Source: an uncultured Bacteroidota bacterium (lineage in GTDB: Bacteria; Bacteroidota; Bacteroidia; Chitinophagales; Chitinophagaceae). Taken from it: a stretch of 17,113 nt of DNA. Shown in pieces: positions 1 to 6,318 of the stretch (position 1 is the first letter of the stretch; each line of letters opens with the position of its first letter). Location of the stretch: assembly GCA_903835145.1 (NCBI GenBank), contig CAILMA010000697.1, positions 1-17,113 on the forward strand. The letters are read 5' to 3'. The translations under genes were made by a program, and so were the position numbers. Under the pieces are notes generated by a model. It made no database searches and was not told where the DNA came from. It saw only the letters and a list, made by a program, of their open reading frames with translations.

Positions 1-627
1 AATTTGATTCAATACTTTGGGTACCGAGAAAATATAAAATACTTGCAGCCTATTTTCGCCAAGGATTTGGGAAAAATAAACGATGATTGTCTTCAAAATA
101 TAAATGGAAGGAATTATGAACGCGTTTACGCAGAATTTCAAGAACTTACGGATATTTTATGTGGCGAGGACCAGACGAAAAAGATGCTGGATTCGGTTGC
201 AGGGAACGGTTACTCAGTAACTTTTAAAGCGAATTTCGAGCAAGTGCTGGACATAAAGGGATTTTCAAAAATGGTGAAAGTAGATATGGCATCGCCTTCA
301 GATATTCAGGCAGTTTATATTGGAGATGCAGATACAATAAAATACAATGTCGTTGAAAAAGACGACGCCGTTTATTTTCACCTTGAACATGGAAGTAATA
401 CCATTGAAAACATTGATCTTGCCACCGTTATCAAAAAATGCAAAGAAAAATTGGAGCAGCAGCCCAATGAATTTAGTTTCGAAGTTTCACAGAAAGACAT
501 GGTCGTTGATGATGCAGGGCCAATCAAAGCAAAACTTATTATACGGTCTATTAAAATGACACACAATGCGGCGGTGCAAAAGAGTAAAGCTGTAGCCGAA
601 ATAGAAGGTTGGATTTTACTTCGCTAA
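1..627 (+). CDS. DUF4153-like protein, C-terminal part (5' end outside window)
   Basis: The reading frame is open from the first base and ends with TAA at 625-627, so this is the 3' part of a longer gene; the first possible start in the window (TTG at 4) is probably internal. About 208 residues are visible, without membrane segments. They align by eye with the last ~240 residues of the next gene. Both begin with a block of the form I(D/Q)YF..R..I..LQ.IFA.DL, both have D(H/D)AGPIK followed by a hydrophobic strand and SI, and both end in WILLR just before the stop. This makes it the soluble tail of a tandem paralogue of that DUF4153 membrane protein. The function of the tail is unknown. It is 42 bases upstream of the next gene, which appears to have its own promoter. 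Confidence 0.75.
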   Translation, partial: NLIQYFGYRENIKYLQPIFAKDLGKINDDCLQNINGRNYERVYAEFQELTDILCGEDQTKKMLDSVAGNGYSVTFKANFEQVLDIKGFSKMVKVDMASPSDIQAVYIGDADTIKYNVVEKDDAVYFHLEHGSNTIENIDLATVIKKCKEKLEQQPNEFSFEVSQKDMVVDDAGPIKAKLIIRSIKMTHNAAVQKSKAVAEIEGWILLR

Positions 628-641
628 ATATAATAAACCAA

Positions 642-649
642 TAACTTTG
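642..649 (+). promoter_or_regulatory. Bacteroidota-type -7 promoter element for the DUF4153 gene
   Basis: TAACTTTG matches the Bacteroidota -7 consensus TAnnTTTG exactly and lies 20 bases before the ATG at 670. The -33 position (about 620-622, TTC) only resembles the TTG consensus. It implies a short leader of about 13 bases. Confidence 0.55.
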
Positions 650-669
650 TTTGCCGCAACAAAAACGCC

Positions 670-2556
670 ATGAAATTCCCTTCTTTAAAATACCTCATAA
701 ATCAAACTGGTGAATCTTTCCTGCGGTTTTACCTGCCGGTAATTTTTGCTGCTGTAGGCAGTTTTGCAGGTATCATGTTGATTGATGCGCACCAGGAGAG
801 CCCTGTAATCACCAAGATTGTATTTACCTGCGTGCTAAGTATTTCGGCATCTATGGGGTGTTCTTTATTTGCTGAGCGATCCCGAAGGCGAGAGTTGAAG
901 TTGGCAATGCCGCTCGCTGCGGTTTTGTTTTCGGTAGCCTATGGTTTGTTTCTGGCACCCGACAGCCTTACTGGTAACTACAGGTCATTGGTCATTTTTG
1001 CTGTGCTGGGCGTCGTAATGCATTATTGGGTGGCTATAGCTGCCTACCTGCCAGAAAAGGATGCCAGTGGCTTCTGGCGGTTTAACGAGCTCCTGTATAG
1101 CCGCATGATTATCGCCGGGCTTTTTTCGCTCGCATTGTATGCAGGTTTGTCCTTGGCCATAGCGGCTTGCGACATTCTGCTGAAGATAAAATTTGAAGCA
1201 ACCATTTACGCCAAGCTATTCATTTTTATCATAGGCATCTTTAACACCTGGTTCTTTGTTGCGGGTGTTCCATCAAATTTTGAAGAGCTGAGTACCGAAA
1301 CCACCTTCCCTAAGTCGTTGAAGATCTTTACGCAGTATATCCTGATGCCCATTGTAACCTTATACATGGCCATACTGTATGCTTACAGCTTTAAGATAAT
1401 AAACATAATGAGCCTGCCCAGGGGCTATGTTAGCCTATTGATTATGTGGTATGCAGTGCTGGGCATACTGGCGGTGCTGCTCGTGAGCCCTCTGCGCAAT
1501 AGTGAAGAAAACGGTTGGGTAAGGTTGTTTTCCCGTTTCTTTTTTGTCGCCACATTGCCGTTGGTGGTTTTACTTTTTTTGGCCGTTTATGCCCGGGTAA
1601 GTCAGTATGGTATTACCGAGTCGCGGTACTATCTTGCTATCATGGCAGGGTGGCTGTGCTTCGTTTCACTGTACTTCATTTTTTCGTCGCGCAAAAGAAT
1701 CAGCATCGTACCGCAATCGCTGGTTGTTATTGGTATCCTTAGCCTATTGGGGCCGTGGAGTGTATTTTCGGTGTCAGAACGCAGCCAGTTGCACAGGCTG
1801 GAAAATATCTTGCAAAAGAACAAAATATGGGAGCCGGGGAAGAAAGTAGTGGCTTCTGATGTAACGCTGCAAGATGCTGACGAAGCCCGGGCCAGTGCCA
1901 TCATTGATTATTTTGCAGCGCGGAACGCGATACCTGCCTTGCAGGAGATTTTTGCGCTGGATTTAAAAGGGTTTGCAACCGTTGCAGACAGGAACACCGT
2001 AAATAGCTTTTACGCGGGTTATAGCCGCCATGCCGCGCAGACAACGCAATTGATGGAAATCCTGAGTGCGCACAAGCTACCACCGCCACCTGTTAAGCTC
2101 ACCAACAAAAATTTTGAACAGGAACGAGGTGGCAACCCGCCCGATTTGCGCTTTAGTTCTGAAAGCCGCAAGGGTGTTAATGTGGCTGGATTCAGGCGCA
2201 TTTGCAGGTATCAGCATTCACCCTACCGAGAGAAAACCTATATCTACCCCTCTGCCAGCGATTCGCTCGCTGTGAATATAATGGAACAAGACAGCCTCGT
2301 GTACCTTACGCTGAGCAGGAACGACAAAGTACTGGACAAAGTGGACCTCAACGGGCTTGTAAAACGACTAAGGGCGAAAACCGTTGACTACAGCAACATG
2401 CAATTCAATCAATTGCCTACGGAGGAGCTTACCGTGGATCACGCTGGCCCAATAAAGCTGCGTATCATTGTACTTAGTATAATAGTGAAAGACGAGCATA
2501 CCAGCAGCAATTCACCTATTATTAACGGGTTCGACAGCTGGATTCTGCTCAGGTAG
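670..2556 (+). CDS. DUF4153 domain-containing integral membrane protein
   Basis: This is a 628-residue protein. The first ~370 residues carry about eleven hydrophobic segments (roughly 20-38, 49-66, 78-96, 106-125, 145-165, 183-200, 222-243, 254-273, 288-309, 319-337, 350-367). Blocks such as FNTWFFVAGVP (191-201), LPRGYVS (249-255) and GITESRYY (314-321) are of the kind seen in DUF4153 proteins. Residues ~370-628 form a soluble tail with a proline run near 470 and a final WILLR. No enzymatic motif is visible and the family has no established biochemical role. It follows a tandem paralogue truncated by the window edge. A -7 element at 642-649 and the ATG at 670 support this start. Its last eight bases overlap the end of the convergent aroE gene. 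The family call is good; the function is unknown. Confidence 0.8.
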   Translation: MKFPSLKYLINQTGESFLRFYLPVIFAAVGSFAGIMLIDAHQESPVITKIVFTCVLSISASMGCSLFAERSRRRELKLAMPLAAVLFSVAYGLFLAPDSLTGNYRSLVIFAVLGVVMHYWVAIAAYLPEKDASGFWRFNELLYSRMIIAGLFSLALYAGLSLAIAACDILLKIKFEATIYAKLFIFIIGIFNTWFFVAGVPSNFEELSTETTFPKSLKIFTQYILMPIVTLYMAILYAYSFKIINIMSLPRGYVSLLIMWYAVLGILAVLLVSPLRNSEENGWVRLFSRFFFVATLPLVVLLFLAVYARVSQYGITESRYYLAIMAGWLCFVSLYFIFSSRKRISIVPQSLVVIGILSLLGPWSVFSVSERSQLHRLENILQKNKIWEPGKKVVASDVTLQDADEARASAIIDYFAARNAIPALQEIFALDLKGFATVADRNTVNSFYAGYSRHAAQTTQLMEILSAHKLPPPPVKLTNKNFEQERGGNPPDLRFSSESRKGVNVAGFRRICRYQHSPYREKTYIYPSASDSLAVNIMEQDSLVYLTLSRNDKVLDKVDLNGLVKRLRAKTVDYSNMQFNQLPTEELTVDHAGPIKLRIIVLSIIVKDEHTSSNSPIINGFDSWILLR

Positions 2557-3283
2557 TGGTCCAGATTTTCCATCCGGCAATGGCTTGCAATTCAAGCATC
2601 TCTAACCCGTTCTTTGTTGTAGCTCCATGCTCGCGACCTATCTTCAGGAACCGGGTTTCAGCCGGGTTATAAATCAAGTCATACAGCAGATGCTCCGCGC
2701 CTACATTTTCATAAGGCAGTGCAGGAAAGGCACTCGTATGCGGATGCATGCCGAGTGGGGTAGTATTGATGATCAACTTGCTTTTTGATACGATGTCGCC
2801 GCTCAAGTCGCCGTAGGTAATGGTGCCTTCCGCCTTCGTTCTCGAGACCAGCGAATAGTCGATGCCCAATTTCTTAAGTACATAAATTACAGCCTTTGAT
2901 GCACCCCCTGTGCCAAGAACGAGTGCCGCCGTATGGTGGTTTTGCAACAACGGGGTAAGACTTCGCTCAAAGCCAATAATGTCGGTATTGTGACCGGTTG
3001 TAACACCATTGTTAATGGCGATACAATTCACAGCACCTACCTCCCGTGCCTCGGTGGTAAGGTTACTGAGGTAGCGTATTATTGCCTCTTTATAAGGTAT
3101 GGTTACATTAAGCCCACGCAGGCCCGGCTGATTTTGAAGAAGCCCCGTAAACCCATCGATTGACTCAATGGGATACAAACTGTACCGGGCATCAATGCCT
3201 TCTGCCGCAAACTTAGCCTGGAAGAATGCAGGTGAAAAAGAATGGCCGAGTGGATAGCCTATGATGCCGTATTGGGTGGTCAT
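2549..3283 (-). CDS. aroE: Shikimate dehydrogenase (NADP+)
   Basis: This 244-residue protein catalyses NADPH-dependent reduction of 3-dehydroshikimate to shikimate in the cytoplasmic chorismate pathway. Visible hallmarks are the N-terminal substrate site GYPLGHSFSP (9-18), NVTIPYKE with catalytic Lys65 (59-66), NTDIIGF with catalytic Asp101 (99-105), the NADP-binding loop GTGGASKA (124-131), NTTPLGM (173-179), YDLIYNP (201-207) and NGLEML..Q (225-233). It is somewhat shorter than the E. coli enzyme (about 272 residues) but complete. ATG at 3283 starts directly before the first conserved strand; no strong Shine-Dalgarno is seen. It lies 36 bases after the DUF1648 gene in the same direction, so the two are probably co-transcribed from the promoter at 3866-3873. 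Its 3' end overlaps the convergent DUF4153 gene by eight bases. Confidence 0.95.
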   Translation of the reverse strand: MTTQYGIIGYPLGHSFSPAFFQAKFAAEGIDARYSLYPIESIDGFTGLLQNQPGLRGLNVTIPYKEAIIRYLSNLTTEAREVGAVNCIAINNGVTTGHNTDIIGFERSLTPLLQNHHTAALVLGTGGASKAVIYVLKKLGIDYSLVSRTKAEGTITYGDLSGDIVSKSKLIINTTPLGMHPHTSAFPALPYENVGAEHLLYDLIYNPAETRFLKIGREHGATTKNGLEMLELQAIAGWKIWTTT

Positions 3284-3319
3284 TGTGGAGCAGCTTGTTA
3301 TAGCGCGAAGATACCCTGT

Positions 3320-3823
3320 TTATTGCTTTCTGATTTTCACCATTTTTACCGTGTAGTAGCCGAGCGGTATAAAGAGGAGCCCCAGAGCAACAGGCATAAA
3401 CAACACGCCAAGACCATCGGTGCTACCAGAGGCGGTTGTATAGGTAGCAAGGGTTATGGCGGTAAACAGGGCCAGCAGTCCGGTTTTCAGGAACCTAATC
3501 ATTCCCGTGCCAAGCTGGTAGAGCTTTTCAGCATTTTCTGCCGTTACTTGCGTCGGGTAGTTGTATAGGTGCGGGACTCGGGTTAAGCCAGTCATCACTG
3601 AAGCCAGAAATGTACCCACGGCTGGCAACAGGAAGATGGATGCTTTGCCACTCCAGTCATTGGGTTTCCCGGCCCCATCGAAATGGGTGGGGATGGAGTC
3701 TGGCAATCTCGTATAAGCCCAGGCAGCAAACGACCATAGGAACACAAATAAAAGCAGCCCTACAAACTCAACAACTTTATCTGTTGCTGTAAGGGGTACT
3801 TTTATTCTCGGTTGTTGTTCCAT
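3320..3823 (-). CDS. DUF1648 domain-containing membrane protein
   Basis: This 167-residue protein has four likely membrane segments, at about 17-37, 61-80, 108-128 and 137-158. Between the first two is LPDSIPTHFDGAGKPNDW (40-57), the characteristic LPD.IP.HF...G..D block of the DUF1648 family, which also occurs in SdpI-like immunity and signalling proteins. The C-terminal SdpI-like extension is not evident, so a specific immunity role cannot be claimed. ATG at 3823 is preceded by AGGA about ten bases upstream, an unusually clear ribosome binding site for this window. A -7 element lies at 3866-3873. It is the first gene of a probable two-gene unit with aroE and is separated from the upstream tig gene by an intrinsic terminator. 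Confidence 0.8.
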   Translation of the reverse strand: MEQQPRIKVPLTATDKVVEFVGLLLFVFLWSFAAWAYTRLPDSIPTHFDGAGKPNDWSGKASIFLLPAVGTFLASVMTGLTRVPHLYNYPTQVTAENAEKLYQLGTGMIRFLKTGLLALFTAITLATYTTASGSTDGLGVLFMPVALGLLFIPLGYYTVKMVKIRKQ

Positions 3824-3865
3824 TTTGCGTTCCTGTTATTGATTGTTACTGAGGGGTGTGCAACA

Positions 3866-3873
3866 CAAATATA
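3866..3873 (-). promoter_or_regulatory. -7 promoter element for the DUF1648-aroE unit
   Basis: On the minus strand this reads TATATTTG, an exact TAnnTTTG match, placed between the tig terminator and the DUF1648 start with an inferred leader of roughly 35 bases. No clear TTG is seen at -33. Confidence 0.5.
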
Positions 3874-3920
3874 CCTATTTTGGGAATTTTATTTTCTGAC
3901 CTGTTGGTTAGGATGCTCAC

Positions 3921-3953
3921 AAAAAAACAACGGATGCCAGGGCACCCGTTGTT
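3921..3953 (-). terminator. Intrinsic terminator of tig
   Basis: Bases 3926-3953 form an inverted repeat: AACAACGG, one position, TGCC, then GGCA, one position, CCGTTGTT. On the minus strand the odd position becomes a G-U wobble, giving an almost continuous 12-13 bp stem with a very small loop. It is followed on that strand by seven T (3921-3927, the last two shared with the stem). It sits 26 bases past the tig stop codon. Confidence 0.85.
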
Positions 3954-3979
3954 CGGAAATATCTACGTTTTTAAAAGAA

Positions 3980-5383
3980 TTAATGTGCGTGATCATGTGC
4001 AGTTTCGTGCTCATGATGTTGGTGAAACAGGCTGTGTGGATGAGGTAGTTTGAAAAATTCGTCTTCTTCAATTTCAGTTAGTTGTGAGCTGAACTGAGTC
4101 TCCAGTGTGCGGAAGATTTTGCTGGTAAGCAAGCGGTTAAACGTTTCTTCCAGTAATTTTTCATCCTTCATAGCTTTCTCTACATAGCTGGTAATCCATG
4201 GCAGTTCTTCGTCCATGTCAATACCATAGTAAGATGAAAGTCTTGCTTTTATTTCATTGGAAACTTCTTCCCTTGAAACAAATATTTTGTTCTGCTCAAT
4301 GATTTTTTCTGAAATCAGCTGCCAGCGGAGTTGGTGTTCGAAGTTTCCGAATTGTTCGTCCACTTGCTCAAAGGTCATCGGTGTTTCGCTGTTATCCCTC
4401 ATCAGGCGTTTCAGGAAAGGAATTGGCAAGGTGATAGGTGTAGTGTGCACAAGCGTCTCAAAAATTTCAGAGTGCATGCGCTCGCTTGCTATGCGGTCAT
4501 ATTCCAGCTGCAATTCGTTTCTCAGCAAATCTTTGAACTCATTTTCATCCTGTATCACTTTAGAAGGGAACAACTTTGAGTACAATTCGAAGCCAACTTC
4601 TATCGGGAACAGTTCGCAAGCTTTTACAAGGGTAAGCAGGTAGTAATTGCCACCATCTTCCTTACCAGCGTTGAGGCCGTCGCGAAGGAAAGTAGGTAGC
4701 TCGACCTCGGTGCAAACGTCGTTAGGGCGGAATACTTCAACCGAACCAGCAATTTTACCCATCAGCATTTCCTGTAGCTTAGCTGGGAATTTGTTCAGTA
4801 CCAGACTTCTTTCTACTTTATTGGTATCGGTTACATTGCCATCGGCATCGCATTTTTCGAAGGTGCAATGTATGATGTCTTCGGTAGTTGTTACTGCTTC
4901 GCGTTCTTCTTCTCTGCCGTAGCGCTCACAAAGGCGTTTAGTTTCATCAGCTACCATCTTATCGTTTACAATAATGCGGTAGGCTACGATGTTTGCTTTG
5001 TTATCAATAGCCGGGATAGTGAATTGTGGTTTCAGACCTATTTCAAAAGACACTTTCACATCATCAGGCTGAGCCATATTTAACCGAACATCATTGTTGT
5101 TGAGTATCAAAGGCTGGCCAAAGATGGCAATGCGCTCGCTCTTAACATAGTTCTCCAGTTCTTTTGAAACTGATTTCATTACTTCTTCGTTGAAAATGGA
5201 TTGCCCGGCCATCTTACGGATAAGACTCGAAGGCACCATTCCCTTTCTGAAACCGGGAACACTGGCAGTTTTCGCAAACTCCTTCAATCTTTTTTCGAAA
5301 GTTGGCATGTAATCTTCCTTTACCAGCTTTACGTTTAATATATCGTGCAGTGTACCGATATTTTCACGGGTAACAATAGCCAT
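3980..5383 (-). CDS. tig: Trigger factor, ribosome-associated chaperone, with His-rich tail
   Basis: This 467-residue protein is the chaperone that docks at the ribosomal exit tunnel and shields nascent chains. The ribosome-binding signature GFRKGMVP is at 44-51, within an N-terminal domain of ~110 residues. Residues ~155-255 occupy the place of the FKBP-type prolyl isomerase domain but look divergent, as is usual in Bacteroidota. Residues ~260-440 form the helical C-terminal chaperone arms. The last 20 residues (448-467) contain nine histidines with Glu/Asp, a possible metal-binding or low-complexity tail that is not part of the core fold. ATG at 5383 begins directly at the first strand. The gene has a strong terminator at 3921-3953 and a leader containing a terminator-like hairpin (5406-5435). 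It stands alone, not next to clpP/clpX within this window. Confidence 0.92.
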   Translation of the reverse strand: MAIVTRENIGTLHDILNVKLVKEDYMPTFEKRLKEFAKTASVPGFRKGMVPSSLIRKMAGQSIFNEEVMKSVSKELENYVKSERIAIFGQPLILNNNDVRLNMAQPDDVKVSFEIGLKPQFTIPAIDNKANIVAYRIIVNDKMVADETKRLCERYGREEEREAVTTTEDIIHCTFEKCDADGNVTDTNKVERSLVLNKFPAKLQEMLMGKIAGSVEVFRPNDVCTEVELPTFLRDGLNAGKEDGGNYYLLTLVKACELFPIEVGFELYSKLFPSKVIQDENEFKDLLRNELQLEYDRIASERMHSEIFETLVHTTPITLPIPFLKRLMRDNSETPMTFEQVDEQFGNFEHQLRWQLISEKIIEQNKIFVSREEVSNEIKARLSSYYGIDMDEELPWITSYVEKAMKDEKLLEETFNRLLTSKIFRTLETQFSSQLTEIEEDEFFKLPHPHSLFHQHHEHETAHDHAH

Positions 5384-5405
5384 TATTGTATCAAATTTTT
5401 TAGTT

Positions 5406-5435
5406 AAAAAAACAGCCTGTCATTAATGATGGCTG
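5406..5435 (-). promoter_or_regulatory. Terminator-like hairpin in the tig leader (attenuator or upstream terminator)
   Basis: Bases 5413-5435 hold CAGCC ... TCATT AATGA ... GGCTG, a stem of two 5-bp blocks with a small internal bulge, and on the minus strand it runs directly into seven T (5406-5412). Such a structure stops transcription on the minus strand. It lies only 23 bases before the tig start codon and downstream of the candidate tig promoter element (5459-5466). It is either a leader attenuator of tig or the terminator of the antitoxin transcript, with tig then starting in the ~20 bases between. Confidence 0.55.
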
Positions 5436-5458
5436 CATACGTTTTTCAATAAAGGGTG

Positions 5459-5466
5459 CGAAGATA
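5459..5466 (-). promoter_or_regulatory. Candidate -7 promoter element of tig
   Basis: On the minus strand this reads TATCTTCG followed by CACCC. Exactly the same 13 bases, TATCTTCGCACCC, occur upstream of purH (7847-7859 on the minus strand), which supports a shared promoter. It differs from TAnnTTTG by one base. It implies a ~70-base leader that includes the hairpin at 5406-5435. Confidence 0.45.
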
Positions 5467-5539
5467 CAACATTCATATTGATTTAAAGATTGCTGCACCC
5501 GCCACCTGCTGCCAATATTAACCATTTATTTGCGAATTG

Positions 5540-5772
5540 TTATTTCTGTGGGAGGGTGTGAAAGAATTGTTTTTGCGCTATTGATTTTACACAGGCATGT
5601 ACAATGATGATATCCACCGATTGAATAGTGAATAAATACCATTAAGAAAAGGACAAGCCGAACCTTCAGATTAGTTCTGCAATACGATTCACCAAATATT
5701 TCAGGGAAGAAATTTTAGAAGCTGCTTGATTTCGGCCTCTGTGACAGTGATGACTTTAAAACTAAAGCTCAT
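5540..5772 (-). pseudogene. Degraded RelE/ParE-superfamily toxin gene
   Basis: An ATG at 5772 overlaps the last 11 bases of the antitoxin gene, the usual coupling in toxin-antitoxin modules. It opens a frame whose start resembles ParE/RelE N termini (MSFSFKVITVTEAEIKQLL), but a TGA follows after 23 codons (5701-5703). In the next frame (from 5699) the stretch LKVRLVL then FIHYSI appears. In a third frame, ending at 5540, the stretch DIIIVHACVKS appears. Read in order, these match the expected C-terminal pattern of a ParE-like toxin (arginine-containing strand, aromatic-rich strand ending in YSI, then a II.V.A strand). The toxin therefore seems to have been inactivated by at least two frame changes, plus probable shortening, since 233 bases is less than the usual ~300. 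Recognition is by eye; the family is an inference. Confidence 0.55.
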
Positions 5773-5968
5773 CTAAAAAATCTCTTGCCGATTGCAGTTT
5801 ACTATTACCTTCTTTGGCCAATCCGACTTCATGCGTAGCACCTTTCAGATCCAGTAAGAATTGTGCTTTTGACTGCGTGAGGGTCTCTGTTTTTACAAAT
5901 GGGAAACTTTGCAGCAATTCCAGAAGAAAATCAGCCTTACTGTCCTTAATATCCAAAAGTAGTTTCAT
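5762..5968 (-). CDS. Small antitoxin-like protein of a toxin-antitoxin pair
   Basis: This is a 68-residue protein, starting MKLLLDIKDSKADFLLELL and ending in a RDFLDEL helix, with a PFVKTETLTQSKAQFL centre. This pattern (hydrophobic strand, ADF.LELL helix, FVK block, charged C-terminal helix ending in DEL) is familiar from small Bacteroidota proteins encoded directly before RelE/ParE-type toxins. No catalytic residues are visible. A start 16 codons earlier (6016) is possible. The shorter form is preferred because the similarity begins at Met 5968 and a -7-like TAACTTTA (5987-5994, minus) lies between the two ATGs. The frame is intact although the overlapping toxin gene downstream is broken, so it may now be an orphan antitoxin. 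The antitoxin role is inferred from pattern and overlap. Confidence 0.65.
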   Translation of the reverse strand: MKLLLDIKDSKADFLLELLQSFPFVKTETLTQSKAQFLLDLKGATHEVGLAKEGNSKLQSARDFLDEL

Positions 5969-6080
5969 AAAACACGACGGTTGGTGTAAAGTTAGGCATC
6001 TTTGTTCAAATTTCATTTATTCACCAATCAGACTATGATTTGTTAGTTGGCAAAATGCAGGGAGTTCCCCCGTTTACCAC

Positions 6081-6130
6081 AAAGAAAAAGAACGAAAGCC
6101 ACACAGCTATTCGCCCTGTTTCTTTCGCTC
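6081..6130 (-). terminator. Intrinsic terminator of the tRNA-Leu gene
   Basis: On the minus strand GAGCGAAAG (6122-6130) pairs with CTTTCGTTC (6090-6098) over 9 bp with one G-U wobble. An inner ACAG/CTGT can extend the hairpin, and the T-rich run TTTTTCTTT (6081-6089) follows. It begins 11 bases after the mature tRNA end. Confidence 0.7.
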
Positions 6131-6140
6131 TTACATTCTG

Positions 6141-6222
6141 TGCGGGTGGAGGGACTCGAACCCCCAAGCCTCGCAGCACTAGATCCTAAGTCTAGCGTGT
6201 CTACCAATTTCACCACACCCGC
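6141..6222 (-). tRNA. tRNA-Leu (anticodon UAG)
   Basis: On the minus strand an 82-base cloverleaf can be drawn. The acceptor stem GCGGGTG/CACCCGC is perfect with discriminator A. The D arm contains AAATTGGTAGACAC. The anticodon stem CTAGA/TCTAG encloses the loop CTTAGGA, giving anticodon TAG. A class II variable arm follows (TGCTGCGAGGC region), and the T arm contains GGTTCGAGTCC. The long variable arm and UAG anticodon identify leucine. CCA is not encoded; ACAG follows the acceptor stem, so it must be added after transcription. A promoter (6236-6265) and a terminator (6081-6130) flank it, so it is a single-gene transcript. Confidence 0.96.
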
Positions 6223-6235
6223 GTCAAACGGACGG

Positions 6236-6265
6236 CAAAGGTAGGAGTTTTGGTTTAAAAAACAA
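6236..6265 (-). promoter_or_regulatory. Promoter of tRNA-Leu (TTG-N19-TACCTTTG)
   Basis: On the minus strand TTG (6263-6265) is followed after 19 bases by TACCTTTG (6236-6243), matching both the -33 and -7 elements of Bacteroidota vegetative promoters with correct spacing. The mature tRNA starts 13 bases after the -7 element. This is the best full promoter in the window. Confidence 0.75.
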
Positions 6266-6318
6266 CACCCTCTATATTTTTTACACGTTCGCTACTTTTT
6301 GAGCCGAACACACGCCTG

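Noticed and set aside
3242..3568. 108-codon plus-strand frame
   Set aside because: It runs across the 3' part of the DUF1648 gene and the start of aroE on the other strand, with no start signal or family likeness.
6047..6244. 65-codon plus-strand frame covering the tRNA
   Set aside because: It is antisense to tRNA-Leu and its terminator; the repetitive-looking peptide is an artefact of tRNA sequence.
6223..6318. GTTCG/CGAAC inverted pair downstream of purH as a terminator
   Set aside because: The stem is only 5 bp with a long loop and no immediate T-run on the minus strand.
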